Shown: positions 1-11,281, numbered from the stretch's first letter. The stretch: DNA of 64,000 bases from Metellina segmentata (GCA_947359465.1 OX375876.1:70562998-70626997), one strand, 5' to 3'. A program made the numbers and translations. Notes: generated from the letters alone by a model not told the origin.

Positions 1-99
1 TATAATGTTATCTTTGTGTTGTTGTCTTCATACCTCCAAAACCAAAATTTAAAATAAATAAATATTAGATGTTTGAAAAATTTTTCTATTTAGTAACCT

Positions 100-1440
100 C
101 AGTACGGGGTACAATGAAACACTTGCAGACGGGGTACAATGAAACATGTTTCATTGTGTCCCAGGTGAATTCATTTACTTGAAGTAATATATCATTGGTA
201 AATATAATATCACTGATATAAAATAACATATTTCTGGTTGTCATAATATAAATAAAGTCTAAATTTTACGAAAGATAACAGAATTGTTGTAACCTTGTCA
301 CGACATACCAGTAACAAATGCAGCCTTTAGACAAAACTGTGTTCAAGTCACTCAAAAATTTCTTCAATCTAGCTGCAAATGATTGGATGCTGTGTATTCC
401 AGGTCATACAATCTATATATGAGATATCTTCTTTGCTTGGCATTGCTTATTGTAAGTCTTTCACTCCACAAAATATTACAAAAGGTTTTTCAGAGACTGG
501 AATATGGCTTTTCAGTAGAGAAATGTTTTGTGAAGAAGATTATTTGTGTTCGTACATGTCAGATAAGCCGAGTCCTACTGAAAATTATTTCCATGTTCAG
601 ATCAATGAAACTGAAGAGCTGACTAATGAAACTGAAGACCAGACAGACAAAACCCAAGAACCCAGAAGTGGTGGATCTTGCCATTAGTAGATCAGAATCA
701 CAGACTGCAGATTGTTCAGCAACTGTTTATACACCATGCACTGGCTCTCAACCTGTGAGGAAATACATTTCTTTTCAAGAGATAAAACCTTACCCCAAGG
801 CTGGTCCAAAAAAAGTAGTAAGAGTAGGAAAACAGAAAATAAAAAGAGTTTTGTTCTAACCACGACAGTAAAAAATGCTCTTGTTAAGCAATTAGAAAGT
901 AAAAAGAGGAAAAAAACTAAGAAAGTATTGTTTTCAAAACAACTACCTCCTACAGACTCTGACGATGATCCAGATTATTTTCCAGCTCCAGCTGATCACG
1001 GAAGTACTAAGATTGAGATATCCACACATAACATGTGTGACACAAGCAGTATCTGTATAAATTATTGTAATCAATGAGGGTGAACTGAAACAAGGAAATA
1101 TATTCTGTTGGAGAAATCATAAATTTAAACGAAGTTGAATGTGACTAAAATAAACTATATAGGGTGAAAATTGCTTGCGTCATTTGGAGCGTTTCATTGT
1201 ACCCCAGTATGTGTTTCATTGTACCCCGGCATAAGGGGTACAATGAAACACTATGAGACATTTACTTTTTGTCATTTTTCAAGCATAAAGATATTGTTTA
1301 GAACCAAATAAAAATTTATTTAGATGGAGAAAATACAAGATTAAAAGAATGAATTATTTATATTTTAGTGCATGCAAAATTGTGGATAGGAAAAAATAAT
1401 TAGTAAATTTTGTTTCATTGTACCCCGTCTTCCCCTACCG
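100..1440 (+). mobile_element. pogo/Tigger-like DNA transposon, degraded
   Basis: The ends carry a repeated 15-mer, GGGGTACAATGAAAC. Direct copies lie at 106-120, 131-145 and 1235-1249. Inverted copies lie at 1191-1205, 1213-1227 and 1412-1426, and a diverged one near 147-162. The right end read outward-in begins CGGTAGGGGAAGACGG; the left begins CAGTACGGGG, close to the CAGT start usual for pogo ends. The interior holds the C-terminal part of a pogo/Tigger transposase in the same orientation. The length, about 1.3 kb, is short for an autonomous element, so much of the catalytic region is lost. The right end abuts a Tc1-like element, so one probably inserted into the other. Exact ends are uncertain by a few bases. 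Confidence 0.75.
315..1077 (+). pseudogene. pogo/Tigger transposase C-terminal remnant
   Basis: Reading across frames, the segment starts with a QPLDKTVFKSLKNFF-like stretch near 319, passes through IYEISSLLGIAY, then FTPQNITKGFSETGIW. This is the order found at the end of the DDE_1 (pogo/Tigger) transposase core. It continues into a tail containing ISFQEIKPYPKAGPKK and a Lys-rich stretch before a stop at 1075-1077. At least two frameshifts break it, near 400 and near 680. The N-terminal DNA-binding domains and the first catalytic residues are missing. It cannot encode an active transposase. Family assignment rests on motif order recognised by eye. Confidence 0.75.
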
Positions 1441-2386
1441 TGCATGGCAAAATGGCACTATCCAAAATCAGCGGCGTGGCACATGTGGTGCACCACGGGC
1501 TATAGATGACAGAGGCGAACGAAGGCTACGGAGATGCGTTCGGCCGAATAGACGTGCAACTGTTGAGCAACTGACCGCCCAAATAAACCAAGAGGTTACC
1601 AAGAGTGTATCCTCAACAACTGTTCAGCGAACGTTGTTGCGCATGGGCCGCCTCCGCAGCAGACGCCTGGTTAATGCACATATGCTGACTGCTGTTCATC
1701 GACTACGAAGGCTGGAATTTGCACGCCAGTACCGCAACTGGACGTTCACAGAGTGGCGATAGGTGGCTTTTTCCAATGAATCACGTTTTATGCTCCATCA
1801 GACAGATGGACGATGGCGTATACGGCGTGAAACGTCTGAAAGCAAACACCCTGCAACAGTTGCCGGAAGTATCCAGGCTGGAGGAGGGAGAATTATGGTT
1901 TGGGGAATGTTTTCCTGACATTCACTGGGTGCACTCATCATTGTGGAAGGCACGATGGATCAGCACAAGTACGCATCTGTCCTTGCGGACCATATCCACC
2001 CCTACATGCGAATTATTTTTCCTCAGATTGATGGCATCTACCAGAAGGACGATGCGAGGTGTCATACAGCTCGCAGTGTATGTGCGTGGTTCGAAGAGCA
2101 CCAGGATGAGTTTACCGTACTCCCTTGGCCAGCAAACTCACTGGATTTAACCCCAATCGAGAATCTGTGGGACCACCTCGATCGGGTTGTTCGCGCCATG
2201 GATCCTCAACAGCGTAATCAAGCGCAGCTGGCCACGGCATTGGAGTAGGCATGGATCAACATCCCAGTGAACACCTTCAGAAACCTAATTGACTCTTCCT
2301 GCACGTTTCGCAGCGGTCTGCTGTGCCAAAGGTGGTTATTCTGGCTTTTGACAGGTGGTCACATTAATGTTACTGGACTGTGTATA
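1441..2386 (+). pseudogene. Tc1-like transposase, degraded, with right-hand TIR
   Basis: A nearly continuous Tc1-like transposase can be followed from about 1450 to 2340 in shifting frames. Visible parts are an HTH region (RLRRCVRPNRRATVEQL), FSNESRF where the family has FSDESRF, VWGMFS, QKDDARCHTA with the second catalytic Asp, and NSLDLTPIENLW with the last acidic residue. Damage: the first catalytic Asp is Asn; a TAG at 1760-1762 lies just before it; a TGA near 1917 replaces the usual Trp after VWGMFS; and there are frameshifts. The right end, GGTGGTCACATTAATGTTAC followed by TGGACTGT, ends near 2385 and is a familiar Tc1-type terminus. The left end is missing, replaced by the pogo-like element. 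Confidence 0.85.
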
Positions 2387-2882
2387 TAACATCACTTAAT
2401 TGATCATTTTTATCAATACCAAGATCACCAATCACAATGTGTCTAAATCTTCATGTAAATAGGGTCTGTAATCCCATGTTCCCAATCTATATAAATCAAT
2501 CTTACAGCAAAAATGATTGTAATTAAAAATTTTTCCTCTTTAATGGTAAATCATATTTAAAGCATTTTTTTATGCTAAGAAATTTTAAAGTTAAAATATT
2601 CTTTAGGTTATTCACAATTCTATTAAAATTAAATTTATCGAAAATAGGATGTTTAAAACCTATCTTCATATAAATTGGATTTAGAAAGTCTAGCCTTAAA
2701 TAGATCGTGGAGTAAAAGTAAGAAATAATGATTGAGAGAGTCAATAGTTGTGAGTAATTTCTTAAACTTAAGACTAGTATCATCATTCAAAGAAAAGGTT
2801 AATTTTTTTAAGGGTTTAAAATTAAAATTTTTAATAAAGTGTTTTTCAAGAAATTTCAGGTTTTTATAGAATTAATAAACCG
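2387..2882. other. AT-rich stretch, possible minus-strand remnant
   Basis: No gene is recognised. On the minus strand one frame stays open for about 75 codons from about 2880 down to about 2650 (it includes SLNDDTSLKFKKLLTTIDSL). Its closeness to the Penelope-like fragment could mean it belongs to the same element, but I could not match it to a known domain. Confidence 0.3.
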
Positions 2883-3290
2883 GTGAATATTATCAGAGGT
2901 TTTTTGTTTCTTATTTTCACCGCTTCCTCTGCATCCTCTCTTCGTTTTCTCTTTTTATGTATGGAACAATGCAAAAATTCGCCCGCCTGTAAAGCCTCTA
3001 ATGTCATTTACCTTTTAAGATGCAGCCTCTGTGGTATGGGTTATATTGGTCAAACCAGTAAGTCTTAGAACTTGCGCACTAACCTTCACCGTTCTAACAT
3101 TAAAAATTATAAATCCAACTCCCTTTTTAACCTGGAATTTCATCATTTTTCTTTACATGGTTTTAACAATGCAAAAATTACCATACTTGATACTGTTAAA
3201 GATACAAAATTGAGACTGGATAAAGAAAATATTAACATTTTAAAATTTAAACACTTGCTCCTTATGGTTTGAATTATTTATTTCAAAATA
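2883..3290 (+). pseudogene. Penelope-like element, GIY-YIG endonuclease fragment
   Basis: The plus strand encodes CKNSPACKASNVIYLLRC, then SLCGMGYIGQTSKS, a stop, NLRTNLHRSN, a serine/His-Phe-rich segment, and after a frameshift TLAPYGLNYLFQ near 3245. The order NVIYLL - C-x2-C - YIGQTS - R..H - L.P.GLN matches the GIY-YIG nuclease domain at the C terminus of Penelope-like retroelements. The reverse transcriptase part is not visible upstream. A stop directly after the YIGQTS segment and the late frameshift make it non-functional. A GIY-YIG domain from another source is possible but less likely. Confidence 0.7.
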
Positions 3291-3412
3291 TACAGGTCAA
3301 TGTTGGTAACTGCAATACTTTTGCATTGTTCCATACGTCAAAAGAGAAAACGAAGAGAGAATGTAGAGTAAGCGGTGAAAATAAGAAACTAAAAACCTTC
3401 GATGATATTCAC
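2883..3412. repeat. Inverted duplication flanking the Penelope fragment
   Basis: About 95 bp at 2883-2978 reappear as the reverse complement at 3317-3412. The left arm reads GTGAATATTATCAGAGG and the right arm ends CGATGATATTCAC; both share the TTGCATTGTTCCATAC / GTATGGAACAATGCAA core. The left arm overlaps the start of the GIY-YIG coding segment. Inverted or partial duplicated copies are typical of Penelope-like element insertions. Confidence 0.75.
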
Positions 3413-3854
3413 ATTTTTTATATATATGACCATAGGTAGTAAAGTGACATGAGAAGAGTTCTACGCACCGAGAGATAAACGATATTTGTTACTATCTTGT
3501 GAAACCTCTCTAATAGTTACTACTTTAACCATCCTGAAATCATTCTGTAATAAATTACTATGGATTATAAACGAAATTCTATCGAACACAAATGATAATA
3601 TCTACTGCTAAACAGAGCAATACTTTTACAGTCACTCTTCGGCCATTTTCTGCTACACGAATGGCTAATTAGATGGAGACTTAATTCGTAGCGGATTCCA
3701 ACCACTACGAATACTCGATCCCAGACGAAGATTCGAACGAAAAGCTTGGTGAACCAAGGAACAGAACACGAACCACACTTGGCTGTAAGCTCGGCTCTAT
3801 TTCTAACAAGTACATGAAGTAAAAAATTACATCCAAGACATTTTCAATCACCAT
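3413..3854. other. No feature recognised
   Basis: AT-rich sequence between the Penelope fragment and a self-complementary repeat copy. Short open frames exist on both strands, but none shows a recognisable domain. Confidence 0.4.
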
Positions 3855-4081
3855 GTTAACTTTCGAAGTGGTTTGGCCGAGATACCTCATCCACCAGGAT
3901 CTGCCCAATTCTACTCAAGACAAAATATCTTATCATCGAGATTTTGACAAATTTTTTTTGACAACGACATCAAGATCTGGTCAGTTTTCTTCTATTTACG
4001 AGATATCTAGTCTATCAAGATTTGGACAGATCTGCTAATGATGAGGTAACTCGTAGATAGACAACTACTAAGAGTGTTAAA
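3855..4081. repeat. Self-complementary dispersed repeat, copy 1 of 5
   Basis: The left end GTTAACTTTCGAAGTGGTTT and the right end ACAACTACTAAGAGTGTTAA are imperfect inverted repeats. The interior alternates modules such as ATCATCGAGATTTTGAC, ATCAAGATCTGGTCAG, CGAGATATCTAGTC and ATCAAGATTTGGACAG. The same layout is seen near 10.9, 22.5, 40.8 and 51.4 kb. This copy has the most diverged right end. Confidence 0.7.
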
Positions 4082-4386
4082 GTTAATATTGAAATACGTA
4101 GACGAGCAATAAAAGAGAGTAAGAGGGGATTTGTTTACTACTAACTAACTAACACCAACACACACTCCCGTGCCTAGTGTCGTGAGACACTGTACCAGTT
4201 TAAATAAGTGTGGTTGGATGAGTAGAGCATTCCACCAAGGTGACATGTCTACCCAGAATGTTAGAGCACATTACATTACATTTATACATCCTTACATCTA
4301 TACAGTATATACATTAAATCATTATACTAGGTTACATTATAAATATATATATACATCATGCAAGGTGAGAAAAAAGTTCGTTTTTC
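4082..4386 (-). other. Probable 3' untranslated tail of the LINE
   Basis: This lies just downstream, on the minus strand, of the LINE stop codon. Near 4255-4350 it becomes a simple run rich in TACATTACAT / TACATCTATAC, which on the minus strand reads as ATGTAATGTA repeats. LINEs with an RNase H domain often end in short simple-sequence tails rather than poly(A). The exact end is unclear. Confidence 0.4.
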
Positions 4387-5955
4387 TTAGTCTCTTAGGA
4401 TAATCAAGTCCTGATGATTTTCAATGAATCTCACCATGTTAATAATTTTAACCCTCGACCCCTTGTTGCATGCAATGTTCCTGAGCCATGTAATTTTTAG
4501 GTGGTCGGCAGGTGTTCTCATATGCCATGAAGCTGTAAGGGGGCAAACTGTGATGTAATGTAGAGGTGTGCCAATTTCACCACATGAGCAGTTTTCGGAC
4601 TTAATTTTCTTAAACCTCGTTAGGTAGGATGGGAATGGGCCGTGCCCTGTGAAGAAAAGTGTCTCTTCCCTGGTCCAACTTGATGATTTTAGTGACACTT
4701 TTGGTAACACATCGTGCACCGTCCTGCCTGTTTCTCCTTCGTCCCATTCATTCTGCCATGCATCAAGTAGCCAGCTAGTGCTTTCCTTTCTGTAATGGCT
4801 CTTGGGCCATTTCACCCCTTCATCTACGCATTCCATTGTTGTTGCCTCTTTTGCTAATCTATCTGCTTCTTCGTTTCCATCGTGACCCGCATGGGCTTTA
4901 ATCCATCCTAGGCAAATTTCCTTGTTGTTGTATAGTAAGTGTTGTATTTTTCGTGCCAGTGGACTAGGCGTCTTGGGGTTTTTAAGTGCCAGGAGACCAG
5001 CTCGACTGTCCGACCAGATCTTGACATTTTTGTCTGCTCTTGCTTCTGCTGCTTTTATGGCTGAAAGTATTCCATAAAGCTCCGCCTGGAAAACGGAATT
5101 ATTATCCTGCATTCTCGTGGACCATTGTTGTGTTATGCGCCCTTCTTGAATAGCGCAGAATGCACTTCCCACTCTCTTCTCCATTTTAGAGCCATCGGTA
5201 TAGTAGCTTATGCCGGAATGAAGAACTCCCACTGCAGGATTTATTCTGTCATTCGAAAGAGTTTTAGCTGGATGTATAGACCAGCCTATCGCTCTTTCCT
5301 CGTAGTCATCTTTGTTATAATTTACATCTCCAAGCTTTGTACTTATTTTCATTCTCATTTTGACGCACACCGCTTCTTTTCGGAGTGAAAGATGCAGTGG
5401 TGCAATTCCCGCAATTGTTTGAAGGGCGATAGTGGGTGCTGTTCTGTAACTTCCTGTTATTGAGATCAGAAATTTTCTTTGTATCCCATTTAACTTTCTT
5501 ATAGTACGTTGAGTTGGGTTGTGACACCAGACCACTGCACCGTGACTCAACATTCTTTCAGTCACTGTTTTGTACAGCAGCTTTCGAAATTTATGCCCTA
5601 TTCCCCATCTCGTTCCAGCTATTCTTTGTAGCATTTGAAATTGGAACATGGCTTTTTGTCCTATAGTTTGTACATGAACCGCCCAATTTAGTTTCTCGTC
5701 TAGTATAAGTCCTAGGTACTTTAGTGTACTAGTTCGTTTAATTCTTCGTTTATTCCAGTAGATGGAAGGTCCTCTCAAGAGATTACTAAGGAGGAGGTAT
5801 TTAGTCTTTTCTTCGGACACACGTTCAGACCTTGCTGATCTGTCCAGGTTTTTAACAGATCTAGTGCATTTGTGGCTAGCTCACCTAATTTGCGCTCTGA
5901 TTTTGCCGCGATTACAAAGGCAAAGTCGTCAGCAAATGCTAGGCTCATGGTACTT
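4387..5955 (-). pseudogene. LINE: RT end, RNase H, zinc-binding tail; 5' truncated
   Basis: The long minus frame (4387-5820, 477 codons) begins just after the reverse transcriptase active site. Upstream in another frame (about 5955-5775) is SLAFADDFAFVIAA, the catalytic ADD box, so one frameshift separates them. In the long frame, TLKYLGLILDEKLNW (about 32-46) is the RT thumb start. An RNase H domain follows with D209 (YYTDGS), E247 (FQAELYG), D271 (IWSDSRAG), H310 (WIKAHAG) and D320 (GNEEADRLAK), all catalytic residues present. The C terminus has a C-x-C...H...C pattern (CSCGEIGTPLHYITVC). This domain order fits RNase H-bearing non-LTR clades (R1, I, LOA groups). The endonuclease and most of the RT are missing, a typical 5' truncation at about 5955. 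Confidence 0.9.
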
Positions 5956-6621
5956 AACAATGTGTGTATTTTTCCGAAAGAACATAAACCAATTTTACAT
6001 AAATATTCGAGTAACATAAATGAAAGGCGCAGTTAAATGCTTCCCTCAATTATTCACAAAAGTAAGCACAAATAAGCAAAAGTATTCACAAAAGTAAGCA
6101 CAAATAGGTATTAATAACCATAACAGAAATTGAATGTCCAATATGCGGTCTGGATGGGTAGCATTAATGTATAATGGACGAGTAGCCCCGTCCTTTGTTC
6201 TTAATAGATTTGAGGAGACAGTTCTCTTAATTTTAATAATTTAATGAATATTTAACAATGATCTATTTACACGATAGAATTAAAAAAGTTAGTTCAGTTT
6301 CTGCAAAGAGGATTTTGACCACATAGACATCTTTTTTACACTGCTCCTTACCTTCGCATGATGTTTCTTACCGTAGACGTTCGTTCGGTCAACATTGGTT
6401 CGTTTGCTCCAATGGCTGGCCTGTTGACAAAACTTTCGTTATTATTGAGAGTGATTGAGCAATCATTGCACTCCTTGTGCAATCCTTGTATCACTTGGAT
6501 GATGAATGAGTCTCTTTGTAATTGCGTGTGCCTGATGTTGTATAAATGTATCTATTTTTACCTTCAATTTAAAATACTAAAGGAATTTTTTGAACCTTTT
6601 CCCTCTATTTTAATTGGGCCA
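5956..6621. other. Intergenic, with a short 32-bp tandem duplication
   Basis: The segment TATTCACAAAAGTAAGCACA is repeated at 6051 and 6083, a 32-bp period over about two copies (6051-6107). Apart from this, no element or gene is recognised. Confidence 0.5.
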
Positions 6622-6911
6622 TAGGAGCCCATTTGGTAGAGTCGTGGAATAGCAACCGGTGGGTTGCGAGTTTGAAACTTGATTCAAACACCATCGTTTA
6701 TATGAAGGCTGGTGTATATCGTGCCTCAAATTTTTTTCACATTGCTGTGGAGTGGAAATTCGTAGAGCGAGGTGCTAGCACAATTATTTACTTCGTCATC
6801 TGACAGTGATTCAAAATTACGAGCTGTCGTTCTCGATTCTTCCCCTTCGGAATTGATCCCGGGCCGTTGCCAATAGCCCGTCGTGTTGGGCATGACGTTA
6901 ATTCACATTAA
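6622..6911 (+). mobile_element. SINE-A copy (GTTGCGA-type tRNA-like head)
   Basis: The head contains an A-box-like TTTGGTAGAGTCGTGG and a B-box-like GGTTGCGAGTTTGAAAC. The body follows the family order: CTTCGTCATCTGACAGTG, ATTCAAAATTACGAG, TTGATCCCGGGCCGTTGCC, CAATAGCCCGTCGTGTTG, GACGTTAATTCA. It is diverged but near full length (about 290 bp). Confidence 0.8.
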
Positions 6912-7790
6912 CGTGTATAAATCTACAGTCATCATTCTGAAATTTTTCGTATGTACATGAAGTACTTGGAAACTAAACGATAATTTAAAAGTTCAATTCT
7001 GCTCTTTAGTTTACAAAAAAATTACGAACACAGCCAATACTGTATACAGTCCGAAACATATACAGCCATAATAATTTACATGGGACTTTTCTTATTTGAA
7101 AAATGTCAAAGCAAGCAAGTGCAAGATGATACATGCAATTTTATCAATTCGTATACTGTTATACTTGTGTTTGTATCGTTAAACCTGTAAGGAAAGAGTG
7201 CTGAATACAAAGAGTTTCATGTTCCAACGTCCAGCACTTCCTGGAAATGCTTCACCGACTTCGACGTGAAATATCTCTTCCGATTTCGACAATGGATCAA
7301 TGGGTAACTTTATTTCTTAAGAATCCGCGATAATGTCGAAACGGGGACAAGACCAAAAGGGAAAAAATATATCGGAGAAAAAAAAGATCGATAAAATTGG
7401 AATTCTGAATAAAAAAGTGCCTTTCTTTTTATTTATAGCCCTTCACTTACGATCCGATAGCATGCAAAAGGGGAGGAAAAGCCCAAAACTATTAGTGCTA
7501 CCATAATTACACTTCGTAACATTTTTTTACTGTGGAGATAACGATTGTTAAAGATAGTTCTTGGGAAAGACATAGATAAAACAATATAGTTTGGTCTACT
7601 TCGTGGCTAGTTCTTTGAAAAATGAGCCTTGTGACGAGTAATATAGTAGCTCGATAAAAACTGTGTCCAATAGGTCTGTTCATGTTTGCATCGGAAAGAA
7701 GGTAAAACCTACTTTTGACGTGAATTCTTCCGTAAATCTGAACAGTACATGAGACATGCATGAAAAGTCTAACGTAAAAAAATAGAGTTA
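6912..7790. other. No feature recognised
   Basis: AT-rich sequence. A 108-codon minus frame at 7507-7833 has no recognisable domain and overlaps a MITE end, so I do not call it a gene. Confidence 0.4.
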
Positions 7791-8211
7791 TAGCACAAAG
7801 TCCTGAATCCGAAATCATCCGGACCTCAGCCATTCCGAATTTCGGACTTTTCCGGATATCGGATTATTTGCATTTTTTTGTCAAAAAACTTTAATCTAAC
7901 CTTCTCCCCCGCGCGAATTTAGCGTCTGCGATAGTAAAATAGCAGATATATAAATAAGAATATTTTTTTTTAAATGGAAAAACTCTTTTTAATACATTGC
8001 AACAATTTTTTTACTTAGAAATCTTCTAACTTTTCTTACTCTGAACATGTCATTATTGTGCATTGTTTCATCAATTAGGTCCAGGATTAACTTGTTCTTT
8101 AAAAATTGTAGAATAAGTGTAAAATAAGTGAGAAAAACAAAAAAAAAACGGTTAGCAAAACGTCCGAAATATTGGACAATTTCGGACGGACGGATTTGGG
8201 ACTTTGTACTG
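7791..8211. mobile_element. Small pogo/Tigger-type MITE
   Basis: The left end GCACAAAGTCCTGAATCCG and the right end CGGATTTGGGACTTTGTAC are inverted copies. Both are followed inward by TCCGAAAT / TCGGAC / TCCGGAT modules, the style of terminal repeats in Tigger-like elements (TCCGGATAATCGGA-type). The left arm carries the module series at 7807-7870, the right arm at 8158-8200. There is no transposase. Length about 420 bp. Family assignment is inferred from the module style. Confidence 0.5.
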
Positions 8212-9567
8212 TACAACTGTTTTGTCTTATGATTTCAAAACGAGAAGAAACATCCAGGAGAAACATACAGCGTCGTGTAGACAATAGACATTCGTACCTG
8301 ACATGACCTTTGGACTATGTGGACAGGCGCACTGAACGAGAGAATAGGGTCCGTAATATGTTGAAATTCTACAGTGCTGGACAAGCTTTGGGCCAGTATA
8401 GCTTTGGATTGAGTAAAGTGAGGAGACTGCGTAAGAGGTGTCATTCGAAAGCTGTGAAGCTACGTTATAATCACATGTCTTTAAACAGTCAAATTATTCT
8501 TCAATAATTTTATCAAACTGCACTTTAATCCTTCAAGAAGATTAATTCGCTCACTCCTTTCAACAAATCCTCTCAAAAATCGGCGATTTTTAGCTTTGCC
8601 TGTTTTCAGAATGCCCTGAAAGAGTAGTATATCCCTGCAAGAGATTGTGACATCTCACCGCTCAATATTTAGCCGCTAGAGAGAAAAAGCAATATGTATT
8701 TTTAATACATTTTATTTTACTTTTAAACTTCAAAATCACTCTCCTGAAAAATCACGTTTTTTTTTAAATATGACGTTGTTGAAAGAGTGAGCTAATTGTT
8801 CAATATTGACAGTAAACAATCGTTCAAATTTCATGTTTGTGTTTCGTTCTTTCCACAACTCAAATCAGACATATGTATTCACGTCAAAACTATGGTTTGT
8901 ATCCTTGATACAACCTACCAACAACCTACCAACGCATACGCACACATTCACGCAAAGAAAAAAACTAACCACTTCTCTTCATTCGAGCAATTTTAACATT
9001 AGAGAAAATTCGAAGATGGCATTTGATAGGAACTAACGTTTTCTATAAATTCAAATTCTTAAAATTTACATAAGGGGCCGTCTTCAAATTAAATTGAACA
9101 TCAACTTCATAATTTCCAATAAGAACTTCCTATTTCAACACACAGTTTCAAATCTATATAACAATTTAACTTCAGATATAAAATTTCATTTCTTAGGTCT
9201 CACCGTTTCGAAGTTATTACGACAGAAAGATTGTGGAGCTCCTGTTAATAAAAAAATTTCTTAGACTTATAGATACCTTCCTAAATAATATTTCTATAGC
9301 GCTGATATTTTGTACCATGCTACTCTTAAACAAACGGAACAAAATCCACCTAATATTTTATTTAAAAAATAGTTTTTAATATGTAATAATTATTATTAAA
9401 TTAATGTTTGAAAAAATTACGAATTGGAACTTTATTTTATTTTGATGGGAATCCATTCAGAAGAAATTTTAAAATGGCCATGCAACATTTTAGCTCATTC
9501 CGATAGTTAGTTTTTGAACTACGTCAAATTTTCCTCATTATTGCGATTTTAGGGGGCAACGAAACGT
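8212..9567. other. No gene; one short dispersed fragment
   Basis: Near 8637-8665 a piece reading CAAGAGATTGTGACATCTCA resembles segments at about 46.04 and 46.29 kb (AAGAGATTGTGACATCACGC). The rest is AT-rich and unrecognised. Confidence 0.4.
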
Positions 9568-9581
9568 TTAAAAAGCATTTG

Positions 9582-9900
9582 GTAATTGGTAATTGGTAAT
9601 TTTTTAGTTAACGTCGTACTAGAGCAACACAGCGGGATATTGACGACGGTCCGGGATCAGTCCCTTAAGGGAAAGATCCGAGGACAACACCTCGTAATTT
9701 TGAACCACGGTCAGATGACGAAGCAACACCTGAGCTGGCACCCCACTCTCCAAACTTCCACGCCAACCCAACGTGAGCACTTTCGGCCACGACAGATTTA
9801 AGGTGCACCAGCCGCCTCTACACCATACGTTTACAAACATCCATGCCCGGGCCTGGATTCGAACCAGGAACCTTCCGATCTAGAGGCTAACACCTTAACC
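9582..9900 (-). mobile_element. SINE-A copy with perfect 14-bp target duplication
   Basis: The direct repeat TTAAAAAGCATTTG lies at 9568-9581 and 9901-9914, exactly flanking the element. On the minus strand the element starts GGTTAAGGTGTTAGCC, has a B box GGTTCGAATCC within the tRNA-like head (about 9840-9900), then the common body (CACGTTGGGTTGGCGTGG, CCAGCTCAGGTGTTGC, TTCGTCATCTGACCGTGG, TGATCCCGGACCGTCGTC). It ends in a (ATTACC)n tail at 9582-9605. The target duplication shows LINE-type retroposition. The head is slightly shortened at its 5' end. Confidence 0.9.
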
Positions 9901-9914
9901 TTAAAAAGCATTTG

Positions 9915-10885
9915 ACAAACCTCGGATGATAATTGTCGGATCGTTTGCACTTTCGTAGTATATATAAAAATGTAAATTCTCGAATCATTTGCAATTGCAT
10001 AGTAAAAAATAATTCTCGGAGAGCTGAAAAATATGCTTGAAATAGCGTTCAAATTTCATATTCAGGTAGCTATAACTACAATTAATCTCGATCTACGAAA
10101 AGCGACTTTCTATGTCGAGTTGATCCCTGAAATTGACACGAATTGTAATATTGAATTTATCGGGATGCAAAGGTAGCTAAGTCATGAAATTTCATTTATA
10201 GACTAATTTAACGATGTAGATTATGGCATCAAAACATTGTGCTTCCATTAGAAATTTCGTTGATTGTGCAAGATTTGCTATGAAGACGTTCCCTTATGCA
10301 ACGTTTTCGGATTTGAATTTATAGAGGACGTTATTCCCTATTGAATGTTACAATTGATTTATTCTAGTATGAATAGTGGTTGACATAAAGGAGGTGGGTT
10401 TTTTTCCATGACTGTACCTATGAAACTTGTGTATCGTATAGGATATAGCATGTAACTCACCTGAATTCCTCGTGTTAATAAGTCCTTTCTCATGTGCGAT
10501 ATTTTTTCAATTGTAAAATTTTTATTTTATAAACTCGGGGGCTCCGCCCCCTGCTCACTGTCGCTCGTTTAGAGTTTTTGCTGCTTCAAACAGTTTGCAT
10601 ATAAGATTTAATTCTACCCCCCCCCCTATTTAAATATGACACTTTTACGTTAAGACTCTTTTACATTAAGACCCTTTTACATATAACATCCTTTACATAT
10701 AAAATTTTATTCGGTACTTTTTAACCTCATTATTTTACTATACATTTATCATTACATACTAAGGAGACTGAATTATACATTAATTGTCATAACCATACAT
10801 TACTAATTGAAATGAATTTCTTATATTTATCAATCTCTCTGATGGCCACCAATGGTTAGGGATAAGTGTCCATGGATAGGATTAT
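9915..10885. other. Intergenic, with a GC-rich hairpin
   Basis: AT-rich except at 10534-10570, where a perfect hairpin (GGGGGC, loop TCC, GCCCCC at 10537-10551) precedes CTCACTGTCGCTCG. Similar short hairpins lie near 39.1 and 46.3 kb. A run of C follows at about 10618-10626. Confidence 0.5.
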
Positions 10886-11124
10886 CAACTCTCCTGTGGT
10901 TGTCTCGACGAGGAATCTCGTCATTTGTAAAACTGACCAGATCTTGATGGAAGAGATATGTCGTCATTAGAAGAAAATGACATCAGATCTCGTTATCATC
11001 AAAAACTAAAACAATTTCTTGATCAGCAAAACATCGGCACTATCTTGATGACTAAAATCTCGTCAGTAGCAAACATGGTCAGATCTTGATGAACAAGATA
11101 TATCGTCGAAACCACTTCTGGTTT
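10886..11124. repeat. Self-complementary dispersed repeat, copy 2 of 5
   Basis: Ends: CTCTCCTGTGGTTGTCTCG on the left, CGTCGAAACCACTTCTGG on the right, an imperfect inverted pair. The interior has ACCAGATCTTGATGG, GAGATATGTCGTCATTAG, ATCAGATCTCGTTATCATC, ACTATCTTGATGAC, TCTCGTCAGTAG and TCAGATCTTGATGAAC. Confidence 0.75.
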
Positions 11125-11281
11125 GCAAACTCGTAAAAGTCAGCAAGACACGGAAACTATCAAAAGGTAAAATGCTAAGAGATCAATTCGAAGGCGAGCA
11201 TTTCTTACTGCATGTTACAAGATGCATTGAGGGCTAGATAGTCAAAGGTACATCAAAGAATATCCACCAAATCTGTCGTTT

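Noticed and set aside
2523..2786. 87-codon minus-strand frame
   Set aside because: Very AT-rich, Ile/Leu/Asn-biased translation as expected from composition. A different minus frame nearby looked slightly more protein-like but was not identifiable.
7507..7833. 108-codon minus-strand frame as a gene
   Set aside because: It overlaps a MITE terminus, has no domain and no start or splice context.
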